In this document: positions 29,017-37,244 of the stretch, in pieces
Layout: the number at the start of each line of letters is the position of its first letter
Position numbering within the stretch: the first letter of the stretch is position 1
Source of the DNA: an uncultured Alcanivorax sp.
GTDB lineage: Bacteria > Pseudomonadota > Gammaproteobacteria > Pseudomonadales > Alcanivoracaceae
Length of the DNA stretch: 64,000 nucleotides
Assembly: GCF_947258575.1 (NCBI RefSeq)
Contig: NZ_CAMYIV010000002.1
Span: 372,001-436,000 of the forward strand
Reading direction: 5' to 3'
Program-made: the position numbers and the translations under genes
The notes under the pieces: model-generated
The model's input: the letters and a program-made list of their open reading frames with translations, nothing else
Told to the model about the DNA's origin: nothing
The model's database searches: none

Positions 29017-29646
29017 ATGCGCCTACGCCCCGTCGGTCAGGCCGGATTCACGCTACTGGAAATCATGGTGGTGGTGATGCTGATGGGGCTGCTAACGGCG
29101 GTGCTGGTATCCCAGGGAAACTGGACCAGTGATGACCGCCAGCTCGAAGAGGAAGCGGCCCGCCTGGAAGATACCCTGGCGCTACTCAATGAGCGCAGCC
29201 TGTTCTCTGGCCAGTTGCTGGCCTTGCGGCTGGAAACCACCGGCTGGACTCCACTGGCCTACGACAGAATTGAGGGTGATTTTCTGCCCGTGGATGATAC
29301 GGCACTGAAGGCTCACAGACTGCCGCCTTCACTGGAGCTGGTTTGGGAGCTTGATGATCTGGGTGAAGATCAGGCCAGCCTGAGTGAGGTGGCCGAAACC
29401 CTGGTGCAGGACGATGTAATGGCCGGGTCGGGCAAGGCATTGCTTGATGACGAAGAAAGCGACGGCTCCGATCAGGACGAGGCGGTTTTTCCCCAGGTGT
29501 TTTTCTTCCCCAGTGGTGAAGTCTCGCCGCTGACAGTGACGCTTCGTGCCTATGATGATGTGGAGGCCGAGCAACGTTTGCGCGTTTCCGCACTGGGCCA
29601 GTTCAGTGATCCTGACGCCGGGGATGACGAGGAGGGCGAGCAGTGA
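29017..29646 (+). CDS. gspH: Minor pseudopilin GspH
   Basis: Pseudopilin of the tip complex. 209 residues from the ATG at 29017, one base after the gspG stop. Cleavage is after Gly10 (GQAG|FTLLEIMVVVMLMGLL). The body is longer and more acidic than usual, with an Asp/Glu/Ser-rich insert (DDEESDGSDQDE) and an acidic C-terminus (DAGDDEEGEQ). The frame is open upstream to 28969, but that overlaps gspG. Assigned by position and prepilin signature. Confidence 0.85.
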   Translation: MRLRPVGQAGFTLLEIMVVVMLMGLLTAVLVSQGNWTSDDRQLEEEAARLEDTLALLNERSLFSGQLLALRLETTGWTPLAYDRIEGDFLPVDDTALKAHRLPPSLELVWELDDLGEDQASLSEVAETLVQDDVMAGSGKALLDDEESDGSDQDEAVFPQVFFFPSGEVSPLTVTLRAYDDVEAEQRLRVSALGQFSDPDAGDDEEGEQ

Positions 29647-30023
29647 GACGTGGACATCAGGGCTTTACGTTGGTCGAAGTGCTGGTCGCCGTGTCCATCC
29701 TGGCCCTGGTGATGGTGACCCTCGGGCAGAGCATGGGCGCCACCGCGCGGGCCTACACCAATATCAACGAAACGCATCTGGGATTTCTGGTGGCGTCTGA
29801 CAAGCTGGTGGAAATGCAGGTGTATCAGCAATGGCCCACTACCGGCACCTCTGACAGTGAAGTCACCCGTAACGGTCGTGATTGGTGGATAGAAACCACC
29901 ATTTCCGAAGGTCCTTATCCGGATACCCGGCGTGTGGATATCGAAGTGGGTCCGCTTCAGGGTGACGACAAGGGTGGCATGGCCTACCGCTTGGCAAGTT
30001 TGATCGGCAAGCCGGCGTCATGA
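29643..30023 (+). CDS. gspI: Minor pseudopilin GspI
   Basis: Tip pseudopilin that nucleates the GspI-J-K complex. 126 residues. Cleavage after Gly7 (RRGHQG|FTLVEVLVAVSILALV), followed by the GspI-typical ETHLGFLVASDKLVEMQ. The start is a GTG at 29643 overlapping the gspH stop, and the gene overlaps gspJ at its end. Confidence 0.93.
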   Translation: MRRGHQGFTLVEVLVAVSILALVMVTLGQSMGATARAYTNINETHLGFLVASDKLVEMQVYQQWPTTGTSDSEVTRNGRDWWIETTISEGPYPDTRRVDIEVGPLQGDDKGGMAYRLASLIGKPAS

Positions 30024-30658
30024 TGACAGGGCGCGCTGCGATCAAAGGCTTCACGCTGCTGGAGATGGTTGTCACTATCGCCATCTTTGCGTTTATCTAT
30101 GTGTGGGTAGCCAGCTTCCTCGGCAGTGCGCTGCAGGGCCGTGAGCAACTCAATGCCAACGCCAGCATCATGGAGCGCAACCAGCGCGCCATCACCTACC
30201 TGACCCTGGATTTCGAGCAACTGATCAGCCGCCCGGTCCGCGATCCCTATGGCGACCCGCAACCCGCCATTATCGGCCGCGACAATTACGTGGAATTTAC
30301 CCGACTTGGCTGGTCCAACCCCTTCGGGCTGCGTCAGCGCAGTGAGATGCAGCGGGTTATCTATACGCTGGAAGACGGCAAACTCTATCGTCGTTACTGG
30401 CCAGTGCTGGATACCAATGTGGCCACCGAATATCAGCAAGATGTGCTGATCGACGATGTGGCCCGGTTTACGGTGCGTTATCTCGACAAGACTCCACAGG
30501 GAGAGTGGCAATGGCTGGAGCTGTGGCCGGATGTGGCCCTGGCTGCGGTTCCCGTCTGGCAGCAGCGATTACCGAAAAGCATCGAAGTGGAAATTGAGCT
30601 GGAAGATGGCGATACCATTCACCGTTTCTACCGTACGGTGGTGAACCCGTGGACATGA
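30020..30658 (+). CDS. gspJ: Minor pseudopilin GspJ
   Basis: Tip pseudopilin. 212 residues, cleavage after Gly10 (AIKG|FTLLEMVVTIAIFAF). The typical body contains QRAITYLTLDFEQLISRPVRD, where the Asp-phenylalanine stretch is a GspJ hallmark. Overlaps gspI and gspK. Likely membrane-inserted, then assembled on top of the GspG filament. Confidence 0.94.
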   Translation: MMTGRAAIKGFTLLEMVVTIAIFAFIYVWVASFLGSALQGREQLNANASIMERNQRAITYLTLDFEQLISRPVRDPYGDPQPAIIGRDNYVEFTRLGWSNPFGLRQRSEMQRVIYTLEDGKLYRRYWPVLDTNVATEYQQDVLIDDVARFTVRYLDKTPQGEWQWLELWPDVALAAVPVWQQRLPKSIEVEIELEDGDTIHRFYRTVVNPWT

Positions 30659-31695
30659 CAGCCAGCAAGCAACATGGTGTGGCTCTGATTATCGTGCTGA
30701 TGCTGTTCGCCATCCTCAGTACCATTACCCTGGAAATTGTTTTCCGGCAGGATCGCTTCCTGACCCGGGCAGATAACTTGCTGCAGTGGGATAAGCGCTA
30801 TCAATACGCCATGGCGGCAGAGGTGGTCGCCCAGCAGGGGCTGATCGATGATCTGGATGATGATCGCAACAACAATGCCATGGTGGACGACTGTGTCGAA
30901 GAGCAGTGGGCTGTGCAGTTGCCGCCCACCCCCTATGACGACGCCATGCTCAGCGCCAGCGTCCAGGATTTGCAGGGGCGTTTTAACCTGAACTGGCTGA
31001 TTACGACATCCGGCGGACAATTTATCCGAAACCCCGAAGCCATCACTCAGTTGACCCGCCTCATCGAACAGACGTTTCCGCCCGAAGCCAATCCCTCACG
31101 GCTGGCCAATGAAATGGCTGACTGGCTGGACAGCAACAATATTGTAGACAGTGTGGAAGGGGCAGAAGATCCGGAGTACCGAAACCGACGTACGCCTAAT
31201 ATGCCTGTGTCGCACGAGTCAGAACTGCGCGCACTGCTCAGTTTTCGGGTCAATAGTCAGCCCGCTGAATCGCTGGTGTGGGGCCTGTTTACTGCATTAC
31301 CGCAAGGCACTACCTTGAACGTCAATACTGCGCCACCGCAGGTATTGGATGCGGTGATTGGCAGCGTGGCTGGCACAGGGGCAGTCAAAGCAGTAATAGA
31401 GGAACGCAAGAAGGCCCCCATAACGGCAATCAGTAATTTAATGCAGGAACCCGCTTTCAATGGCCTTAACGCCAATCAGAAAAACGATCTTGCCAGTCTA
31501 TTGGGTGTCAGCAGCGAGTATTTTCAGGTAATGGTAAATGTGGAAGTGGATGGCCAGCTCAGTCGACTGGTCAGCCGCCTTCATCGGGCCAATGGCCAAG
31601 GGAAAACAACCTCCGTGTTCAGTCGTCAGGTCAGTCCACTGCTGACGCCACTCGAACCGGCGTGCAATCCCTTCTACAATGCTGACGGTACCTGA
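30655..31695 (+). CDS. gspK: Minor pseudopilin GspK
   Basis: Large tip pseudopilin, 346 residues from the ATG at 30655 that overlaps the gspJ stop (a GTG at 30649 is an alternative). Prepilin site SKQHG|VALIIVLMLFAILS lacks Glu at +5, as is normal for GspK. The alpha-helical insert and SAM-like domains contain ADWLDSNNIVDS and LNVNTAPPQVLDAV, family signatures. No Glu5 allows it to sit at the tip. Confidence 0.94.
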   Translation: MTASKQHGVALIIVLMLFAILSTITLEIVFRQDRFLTRADNLLQWDKRYQYAMAAEVVAQQGLIDDLDDDRNNNAMVDDCVEEQWAVQLPPTPYDDAMLSASVQDLQGRFNLNWLITTSGGQFIRNPEAITQLTRLIEQTFPPEANPSRLANEMADWLDSNNIVDSVEGAEDPEYRNRRTPNMPVSHESELRALLSFRVNSQPAESLVWGLFTALPQGTTLNVNTAPPQVLDAVIGSVAGTGAVKAVIEERKKAPITAISNLMQEPAFNGLNANQKNDLASLLGVSSEYFQVMVNVEVDGQLSRLVSRLHRANGQGKTTSVFSRQVSPLLTPLEPACNPFYNADGT

Positions 31696-31764
31696 CAAAA
31701 GCCAGATGTGGCTCCGCAATTGTGTGGCACATGCTGAAGAATAATGATGGAAGGACGGATTAGC

Positions 31765-32901
31765 GTGGCAGATGCTCCCTTGATTTACCTTGCCGGCGCC
31801 GGGGAAACCGAATGGCAACCGGACAGCCCGGTGCTGTACCAGTACCGCAACGGTGAAACCGTACAATGGCTTGCCCTGGGTGAGGCGCTGGCTGCCTGCC
31901 AGGGCAGCAAAGTCGCTGTGGTTGTCAGTGTCTCCTGTGCAAGGCTGACCCATGTCACTCTCAGCCGCAAACAGGCACGCCACCTCCAGCGAGTGCTTCC
32001 TTATTTGCTGGAAGAACAGCTGCTCGATAATCCGGATGACCTCTGGTTCGTTTCCCGCAAGGGGGGCGGCGACGACTATCAGGTGTCGGCGGTGCGTCGC
32101 GAACTGATCACCAACCTCAAGCAATGGGCGGGGGAGGCCGGTGCCCACCTGGCCTCATTACAAGTCGATGCGGATTGCCTGCAGGCCGTGCTGCCGTTGA
32201 CTGCAGACCTGGGAAATGGCCAGCAACTGTTGTTAATTGACCGGGAGCAGGGGCTGGTTATTGACGAAGACCAGCAGGAAGCGTTTGCCCCGCTGTTGGG
32301 TGACAGCCTGGATCAGGCCCGTCAGGTCGACCTGCAAGTCCTGTTTGCCGACCTGCGCCATCGCCACGGACAGGAGCTGCTTACCGGCCCTTACATGCCA
32401 CGCCAAAACCGCAGGGAAAGTGCGCTGCTAGGGCCCTGGCGTCCGGTTGCCTACCTGGCAGCGGCTGTATTTCTGGTGGCCGTGGTGGCCGTTTGGGTCC
32501 AGCAGTGGCGTTATCAACGGGCGGCGGATGCCGCCCTGGCGCAAGCCAAGGATCGCTATGAGCAACTGTTCCCCGGAGACAAGGCAACCTCTGCACTGAA
32601 TCGCCAGTTTCAGGGGCGTCTGGCTCGCCTTGGTGGTGGTGCGGATGGTGGCGGTGCGGCCTTTTTCCCGCTGCTGGCGCCGGTAGCGCAGGTCCTCAAG
32701 GACATGAAGGTGGAGCCCAAGCGACTCCAGTATGATCAGCGCCAGAATGTGTTGCTGGTAGATGTGGGGGCCAAGGATTACGCCCAGCTTGAAGCCCTGC
32801 AGAACGCCATAAGGAAGCAGGGAGGCAATGCTTCCATTGCCAATTATCGCAACGGCGCCCAGGGCGTCAGTGCGCGGATCAAGGTGGAGCAGCCAGGATG
32901 A
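31765..32901 (+). CDS. gspL: Type II secretion protein GspL
   Basis: Bitopic inner-membrane protein that ties GspE to the membrane and pairs with GspM. 378 residues: an actin-like cytoplasmic domain (about 1-220) with VTLSRKQARHLQRVLPYLLE, one membrane helix (about 226-248), and a periplasmic ferredoxin-like domain ending GNASIANYRNGAQGVSARIK. I chose the GTG at 31765 because GGAAGGA sits nine bases before it. ATGs at 31744 and 31747 are possible but place that site inside the gene. Confidence 0.9.
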   Translation: MADAPLIYLAGAGETEWQPDSPVLYQYRNGETVQWLALGEALAACQGSKVAVVVSVSCARLTHVTLSRKQARHLQRVLPYLLEEQLLDNPDDLWFVSRKGGGDDYQVSAVRRELITNLKQWAGEAGAHLASLQVDADCLQAVLPLTADLGNGQQLLLIDREQGLVIDEDQQEAFAPLLGDSLDQARQVDLQVLFADLRHRHGQELLTGPYMPRQNRRESALLGPWRPVAYLAAAVFLVAVVAVWVQQWRYQRAADAALAQAKDRYEQLFPGDKATSALNRQFQGRLARLGGGADGGGAAFFPLLAPVAQVLKDMKVEPKRLQYDQRQNVLLVDVGAKDYAQLEALQNAIRKQGGNASIANYRNGAQGVSARIKVEQPG

Positions 32902-33413
32902 CATCTGCTGAATTGAAGAAACTGGCTTCCGAACGCTGGTCGCAGCTGGAGCAGTGGTATGCCAGCCGAGAAGCCCGCGAACAGACGGTACTCAAAGTGC
33001 TCGCCGGGGTGGCGGTTTTCGTGGTGCTGTATTGGTTGATCTGGGCGCCGTCACTGGCTGCCAGGGATCAAGCCCGCCAGCAATACGTGGCTAACATGCA
33101 GACCCTGGAATGGATTAACGCTAACAGCGGTGCGGTGCAGGCCGCCCGTGCCGGCAGCAACAGCAATAGCCGTTTGCCCGACAACTGGGTCAGTGATGTG
33201 AGCCGCAGTGCGGATGATTTTGGCCTTACCCTGAAAGGCTTTTCCCCGGATGGCAATCGCTCAGTCCGTATCCAGCTTGAAGAACAGCCTGCCGCCCAGA
33301 CCGTGCTCTGGTTGCAGTCCCTGCAAGAGAAGGGGGTGCAGCTGGGGAACCTGGAAATGACGCCGGGAGGCAAATCCGGCACTGCAACCGTTCGGGCAAC
33401 TCTGCAGCAATAA
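32898..33413 (+). CDS. gspM: Type II secretion protein GspM
   Basis: Partner of GspL in the inner-membrane platform. 171 residues with a short cytoplasmic helix, one membrane segment (about 33-55, AGVAVFVVLYWLIWAPSLAA) and a periplasmic ferredoxin-like domain. The ATG overlaps the gspL stop. A gene of unknown function follows after one base. Confidence 0.92.
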   Translation: MTSAELKKLASERWSQLEQWYASREAREQTVLKVLAGVAVFVVLYWLIWAPSLAARDQARQQYVANMQTLEWINANSGAVQAARAGSNSNSRLPDNWVSDVSRSADDFGLTLKGFSPDGNRSVRIQLEEQPAAQTVLWLQSLQEKGVQLGNLEMTPGGKSGTATVRATLQQ

Positions 33414-33414
33414 T

Positions 33415-34680
33415 ATGACGCTTCGCCTCCTTCTGGCTTTCAGTACGCTGATTCTCGCCGCTACGGTCGACGCTCAGTGTCGCTTCGACCCTCTTGACCG
33501 CGGCCGAGTGGTGAAAATTTCCGGTGCCCAGCTCCCGGCTGCATCCGCAATGGAGCTGTCGGCCCTGTCGGTAATGCGGGTTGAGCGGGGGCGTTTTGTC
33601 CCGGTGGCCTATCAGTTTGATGAAATGGACCAGAAGGGCATGGTCTGGTTTGAGGACTCCGGCTTTGCGCTTGCCGGTTCACCGGGCCAGCTGGATGCAG
33701 ATGACCAGCTTTTGATGATGCTGACAGATGCCGGGCCGCACGCTCCGGAGGGGCTCGAGCCTGAACAGGGAGAAGTGATCAGCGAACTCACCGTTGCCGA
33801 TAGTTGCCATTTTTATCTGGTGCGAGGCAACAATGAGCGTAGTGGCAATTATTATGTGGCTCACGATGTTGATAGCGGGGAAACCCGTACAGCGCTCTAT
33901 CGGCTGGACGTGGATCCAGACAACGAACTGAATTGGCATTATCTCGGCTACCGCGGGTATCAGGGTGAAGGCTCCATCATTGATACCTTGAAGATGCGCA
34001 TGAGCGCAGGGGTGCTGTCCCGGTTTACCCGCATGACACTGGATAACCATAATCTGCGGCCGAAACGTGTGGGATTTTCTGTGGGGCCGATCCGCTCGGT
34101 CATGCACCTGCGCACCCGGGTAGTGCTTGCTGGCATTCCCGTCATGACCATCCAGGTGCAGGCCATGCGTTATGCATCTCACTATGAAGCTCACACCTAT
34201 GCCAAAATTCCGGACCTTTACCGGGCCACACTGAAAGAGCCGGAAGTGTCGGTGACGGTAGATGGGAATAATCAGTCAGGTGCCGCTGTGTACACAGCGA
34301 ATTTTGTCGATAATCCGGTCATTGTTGACGGCAAGGCGGATGATCAGGCCTTTGCAGATCAGACCATGACCATGGATGCCAACTGGATCCTGTTTGACAG
34401 CAAGCGTGATTTTGCGTTGCTTACCCATCTGACCGTTCCTGATGAACTCATGGAAACGCCGTTGGCGCTGATTTATCAGGATGATGCTTCGCTGGCCGTT
34501 GAGCCCGAGCAGTTCCCCGGCCAGTGGCCCAACCTGGGATACTCTCTGCACGGGTGGCCGCAGCCGGAAGAGCTGCGGTTTACGGTGAGCCTGTATTTCG
34601 AGGATGGACTGGAAGGGTTTGCGGCGGATGAGTTCGCGCGTCAACGATCTGCCGTGGTGCCTGTTCAGATCAATCAATGA
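33415..34680 (+). CDS. Secreted protein of unknown function at the end of the type II secretion operon
   Basis: I do not recognise this family. 421 residues with an apparent signal peptide (TLRLLLAFSTLILAATVDA) cleaved near residue 20. The mature part is mostly predicted beta-rich, with MRVERGRFVPVAYQFDEMD, DADDQLLMMLTDAGP and VDPDNELNWHYLGYRGYQGE. It has few cysteines and no membrane helix. It sits one base after gspM, where gspN occurs in some operons, but it is much longer than GspN and does not resemble it. It could be a periplasmic accessory factor or a secretion substrate (inference). Confidence 0.8.
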   Translation: MTLRLLLAFSTLILAATVDAQCRFDPLDRGRVVKISGAQLPAASAMELSALSVMRVERGRFVPVAYQFDEMDQKGMVWFEDSGFALAGSPGQLDADDQLLMMLTDAGPHAPEGLEPEQGEVISELTVADSCHFYLVRGNNERSGNYYVAHDVDSGETRTALYRLDVDPDNELNWHYLGYRGYQGEGSIIDTLKMRMSAGVLSRFTRMTLDNHNLRPKRVGFSVGPIRSVMHLRTRVVLAGIPVMTIQVQAMRYASHYEAHTYAKIPDLYRATLKEPEVSVTVDGNNQSGAAVYTANFVDNPVIVDGKADDQAFADQTMTMDANWILFDSKRDFALLTHLTVPDELMETPLALIYQDDASLAVEPEQFPGQWPNLGYSLHGWPQPEELRFTVSLYFEDGLEGFAADEFARQRSAVVPVQINQ

Positions 34681-34751
34681 GAGGGTGTGGAATTTACCTG
34701 GTCATGTGTCCCGCACCCTCTTTCTCCCCACCGTCAAGACGGCGTTTGTGG

Positions 34752-36437
34752 TTAGAAAGGTCGGTCCGGTACCAGCGAAATAGCCTCTTCACGGGTCAAC
34801 GGTAACCATATATCCCCTTTGACCGTGGCGTTTCTGGCCAGGAAGGCGGAGTTCAGCGGGAACTGGGCCGTAAATCCGTAAATAATCAGACCGACACGAT
34901 CCCCGTCCTCGAGCGGCTGACTTACCGCCGGCAATTCCATGTTGTGGATGCCCTTTTCCGGTAGCGGCGTGAGTTGTTCGCTGGCAACGTGTACCCGGCG
35001 GCGGTTGGCGTGCTGAATCCCCACCCCCACAAACACCGGCATGCTTTTACCACCGGAGGTGCCGGCCAGGTTCAGATCAATGCGCGGCTTGCCCAGCAGG
35101 ACTTCATCATCGCCACGTGCCACATAAAGGGGAACAAATTTGGGTCGCCCGAAGCCGCCATTGGGCTTCAATTCCCGCAGGTCGGCACCAGGCCACATGG
35201 CACGGAACATGTCACCACCGATATCGAAGCCGGCCATCAGCCACTCGAAGGCACCGGCCAGGGGAATGGTCACGCGGGTAGGGGAGAGGCTATAGCGGCT
35301 ACCGCCATCCATAATCCCTCCGCCTTCCATGGCAAGCCCCCGGTCGCTGGTTACATTGATACAGTATTGCGGCACGCTGGGTTCTTCGCCGCGCAGTTTT
35401 TCGTCCCACCAGTTAATGATGGTGTCCACGGTGGTCTCGCTATAGTCGCCGCAGTGCACCATGTCATCGGTCTGGTAGAATGGGAGCCAGCCGCGCCATT
35501 TCTGGATAGGCCAGGGCATCACATGGCCGCTTTCCAGGCCGATGATCCTGGCGTCACGGCCCTGTGCCTGCCAGCAGTCGTAGTTCATTTCTGCCTGCTG
35601 AAAAGGGAACAGGCTGTCGCTGAAGCCCTGGATAAAGAGGGCATCGGCATAGGGTGTCTTTCCCTGGTCGCAGAAGCTGGCAGCGCTGCGTTCGTACATC
35701 AGCGTCTGCATGTCTCGGCTGACAGTGCCATCGAAGGCGCTGCGCCAGGGGTCGGCAAACATCTCGCCGATATCAAAACCGCTATTGATTCCGCCAAAGC
35801 CAAGTAATACTGCGCCCCAGGCAGTGCGAAATTCGCCATTGGGAGCGATACTGTTCATGTCGTACCAGCCGGTGAGCGGAACCAGAGCTTTCAGGCGAGG
35901 CTCGGTAAATGCCGCCAGGGTTTGCAGGCCGGCACCGTAGGACTCGCCGATCATGCCGATGGCGGGGCTGCCGTCTTCCAGGCGTTTGACGCCGGGCAGA
36001 TGGGACAGTGACCAGTCGATCACCTGACTCAGGTCTGCCACTTCATAATCCGGGTCCATCATATGCACTCGGCCGTCGGACTGGCCCCAGCCACGCTGGT
36101 CATAGAAGACCACCCAGTAGCCGGCTTTCCAGGCGGCAATGGCAGCTTCACCGGTGAGAATGGCCTTGCCGTAGACTGATAGTGGCCGCTTGGCGCGGAA
36201 GCCGCCAAAGCCATGGGTGGCAATCACCAGTGGCGCACTCTGGCCGCTTTGCAGCTCCGGTTGATATACCGTGGCGGCCAGTTTCTTGCCGTCCCGGGTC
36301 GGGATGCGAACCTGGTAGTAATCGGCTTCCAGGGCTTGCCTGGCAAAACGATCATTGGTGTTGGGAAGTGTGGTGGTACAGCCGGTAATGGCGATGGCGC
36401 CCAAAAAAAGGGCTATCGACATGAAGAGCGGTCGCAT
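34752..36437 (-). CDS. Lipoprotein CocE/NonD-type (S15-like) hydrolase
   Basis: Envelope-attached alpha/beta hydrolase, 561 residues. Signal peptide with lipobox AITGC, Cys20, and Thr at +2, predicting an outer-membrane lipoprotein. The catalytic domain follows with THGFGGF, FYDQRGWGQSDG and nucleophile Ser166 in GESYGAG. Later GLESGHVMPWP may carry the His. The C-terminal part (about 395-555) looks like the jelly-roll domain of X-Pro dipeptidyl peptidases. Substrate unknown. Divergent from the DUF1461 gene. A weak hairpin with TTTCT at 34681-34723 lies between this gene and the convergent unknown gene. Confidence 0.85.
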   Translation of the reverse strand: MRPLFMSIALFLGAIAITGCTTTLPNTNDRFARQALEADYYQVRIPTRDGKKLAATVYQPELQSGQSAPLVIATHGFGGFRAKRPLSVYGKAILTGEAAIAAWKAGYWVVFYDQRGWGQSDGRVHMMDPDYEVADLSQVIDWSLSHLPGVKRLEDGSPAIGMIGESYGAGLQTLAAFTEPRLKALVPLTGWYDMNSIAPNGEFRTAWGAVLLGFGGINSGFDIGEMFADPWRSAFDGTVSRDMQTLMYERSAASFCDQGKTPYADALFIQGFSDSLFPFQQAEMNYDCWQAQGRDARIIGLESGHVMPWPIQKWRGWLPFYQTDDMVHCGDYSETTVDTIINWWDEKLRGEEPSVPQYCINVTSDRGLAMEGGGIMDGGSRYSLSPTRVTIPLAGAFEWLMAGFDIGGDMFRAMWPGADLRELKPNGGFGRPKFVPLYVARGDDEVLLGKPRIDLNLAGTSGGKSMPVFVGVGIQHANRRRVHVASEQLTPLPEKGIHNMELPAVSQPLEDGDRVGLIIYGFTAQFPLNSAFLARNATVKGDIWLPLTREEAISLVPDRPF

Positions 36438-36485
36438 GGCGCTACGTCCTCTGTTTATTATTCTGGTTTATGCTTGTGGGGTGCT

Positions 36486-37244
36486 ATGAAAAAAACAGTA
36501 CAAAAATGCCCGATCGCTGCCACTTTAGTGTGGTTCTTCTACGCTGTCACGGCTGTATTGCTTTCCGTGCTGATCAGTTGGGCGCTGTACAGCCTGGCCA
36601 ATTATGGGTATGGCTTCTGGTATCAGCAGCTCGATATCGGTGCACACATCGAAGAGTACGGCCCACAGAATCGCTTCCGTTATGGTTTTGAGCAATTGCC
36701 GAGCGAGCAACACCATCGGGCATTCGAGCAAATCCGTGATGCCGTTCACCAGCAGGGTGAAGGCCTGGCAGATATTCATTACACGCTGCCGGGCAAGCCA
36801 CCGATACCGCTTCTGCACGAAGCGGAGGTCCGTCATTTGCAGGATGTGGCAGACCTGATTGATGCCGGGCGCTGGCTGATGTTGGCCCTGGCGTTGCTGT
36901 GGCTGCCGCTGGCCGTGTTATGTATCCGCCTGGGGATACCGCCCATGCGGCAACGCTTGGGGATAACTGTTTTCGGGGTAGGGGCTGTGATAGCGTGGTT
37001 GGCCGTTGCCGGGCCGACTCAGGTTTTCTATCAGTTACACGTGTGGCTATTTCCTGCCGAAAATGAGTGGTTTTTTTACTGGCAGGATTCGCTGATGAGT
37101 ACCCTGATGAAAGCGCCGGTACTGTTCGGGGGAATCGCCGCGGCAATCGCTATTGGGGCGCTGTTGCTGATACCGGTGTTGTACTGGTTCGGGCTGCGGC
37201 TGTCGAAAAACATCGTCAAACAAGAATCAGGTCATGGGCATTGA
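36486..37244 (+). CDS. DUF1461 (Lit-like) integral membrane protein
   Basis: 252 residues from the ATG at 36486, with four or five membrane helices (about 12-38, 128-150, 162-180, 215-238). The family signature HEAEVRHLQDVADLIDAG and the later ENEWFFYWQDSLMSTLMKAP match DUF1461. One characterised member, Lit of Firmicutes, transfers acyl chains within lipoproteins, but whether this protein does so is unproven. Overlaps the downstream PEP-utiliser homologue by 11 bases, so the two are coupled. Confidence 0.75.
   Translation: MKKTVQKCPIAATLVWFFYAVTAVLLSVLISWALYSLANYGYGFWYQQLDIGAHIEEYGPQNRFRYGFEQLPSEQHHRAFEQIRDAVHQQGEGLADIHYTLPGKPPIPLLHEAEVRHLQDVADLIDAGRWLMLALALLWLPLAVLCIRLGIPPMRQRLGITVFGVGAVIAWLAVAGPTQVFYQLHVWLFPAENEWFFYWQDSLMSTLMKAPVLFGGIAAAIAIGALLLIPVLYWFGLRLSKNIVKQESGHGH

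Noticed and set aside
31744-31764. Using the ATG at 31744 or 31747 as the gspL start
   Set aside because: The strong GGAAGGA site lies inside that extension and points to the GTG at 31765.
33415-34680. Calling this gene gspN
   Set aside because: Position fits, but length (421 against about 250), soluble signal-peptide architecture and sequence do not match GspN.
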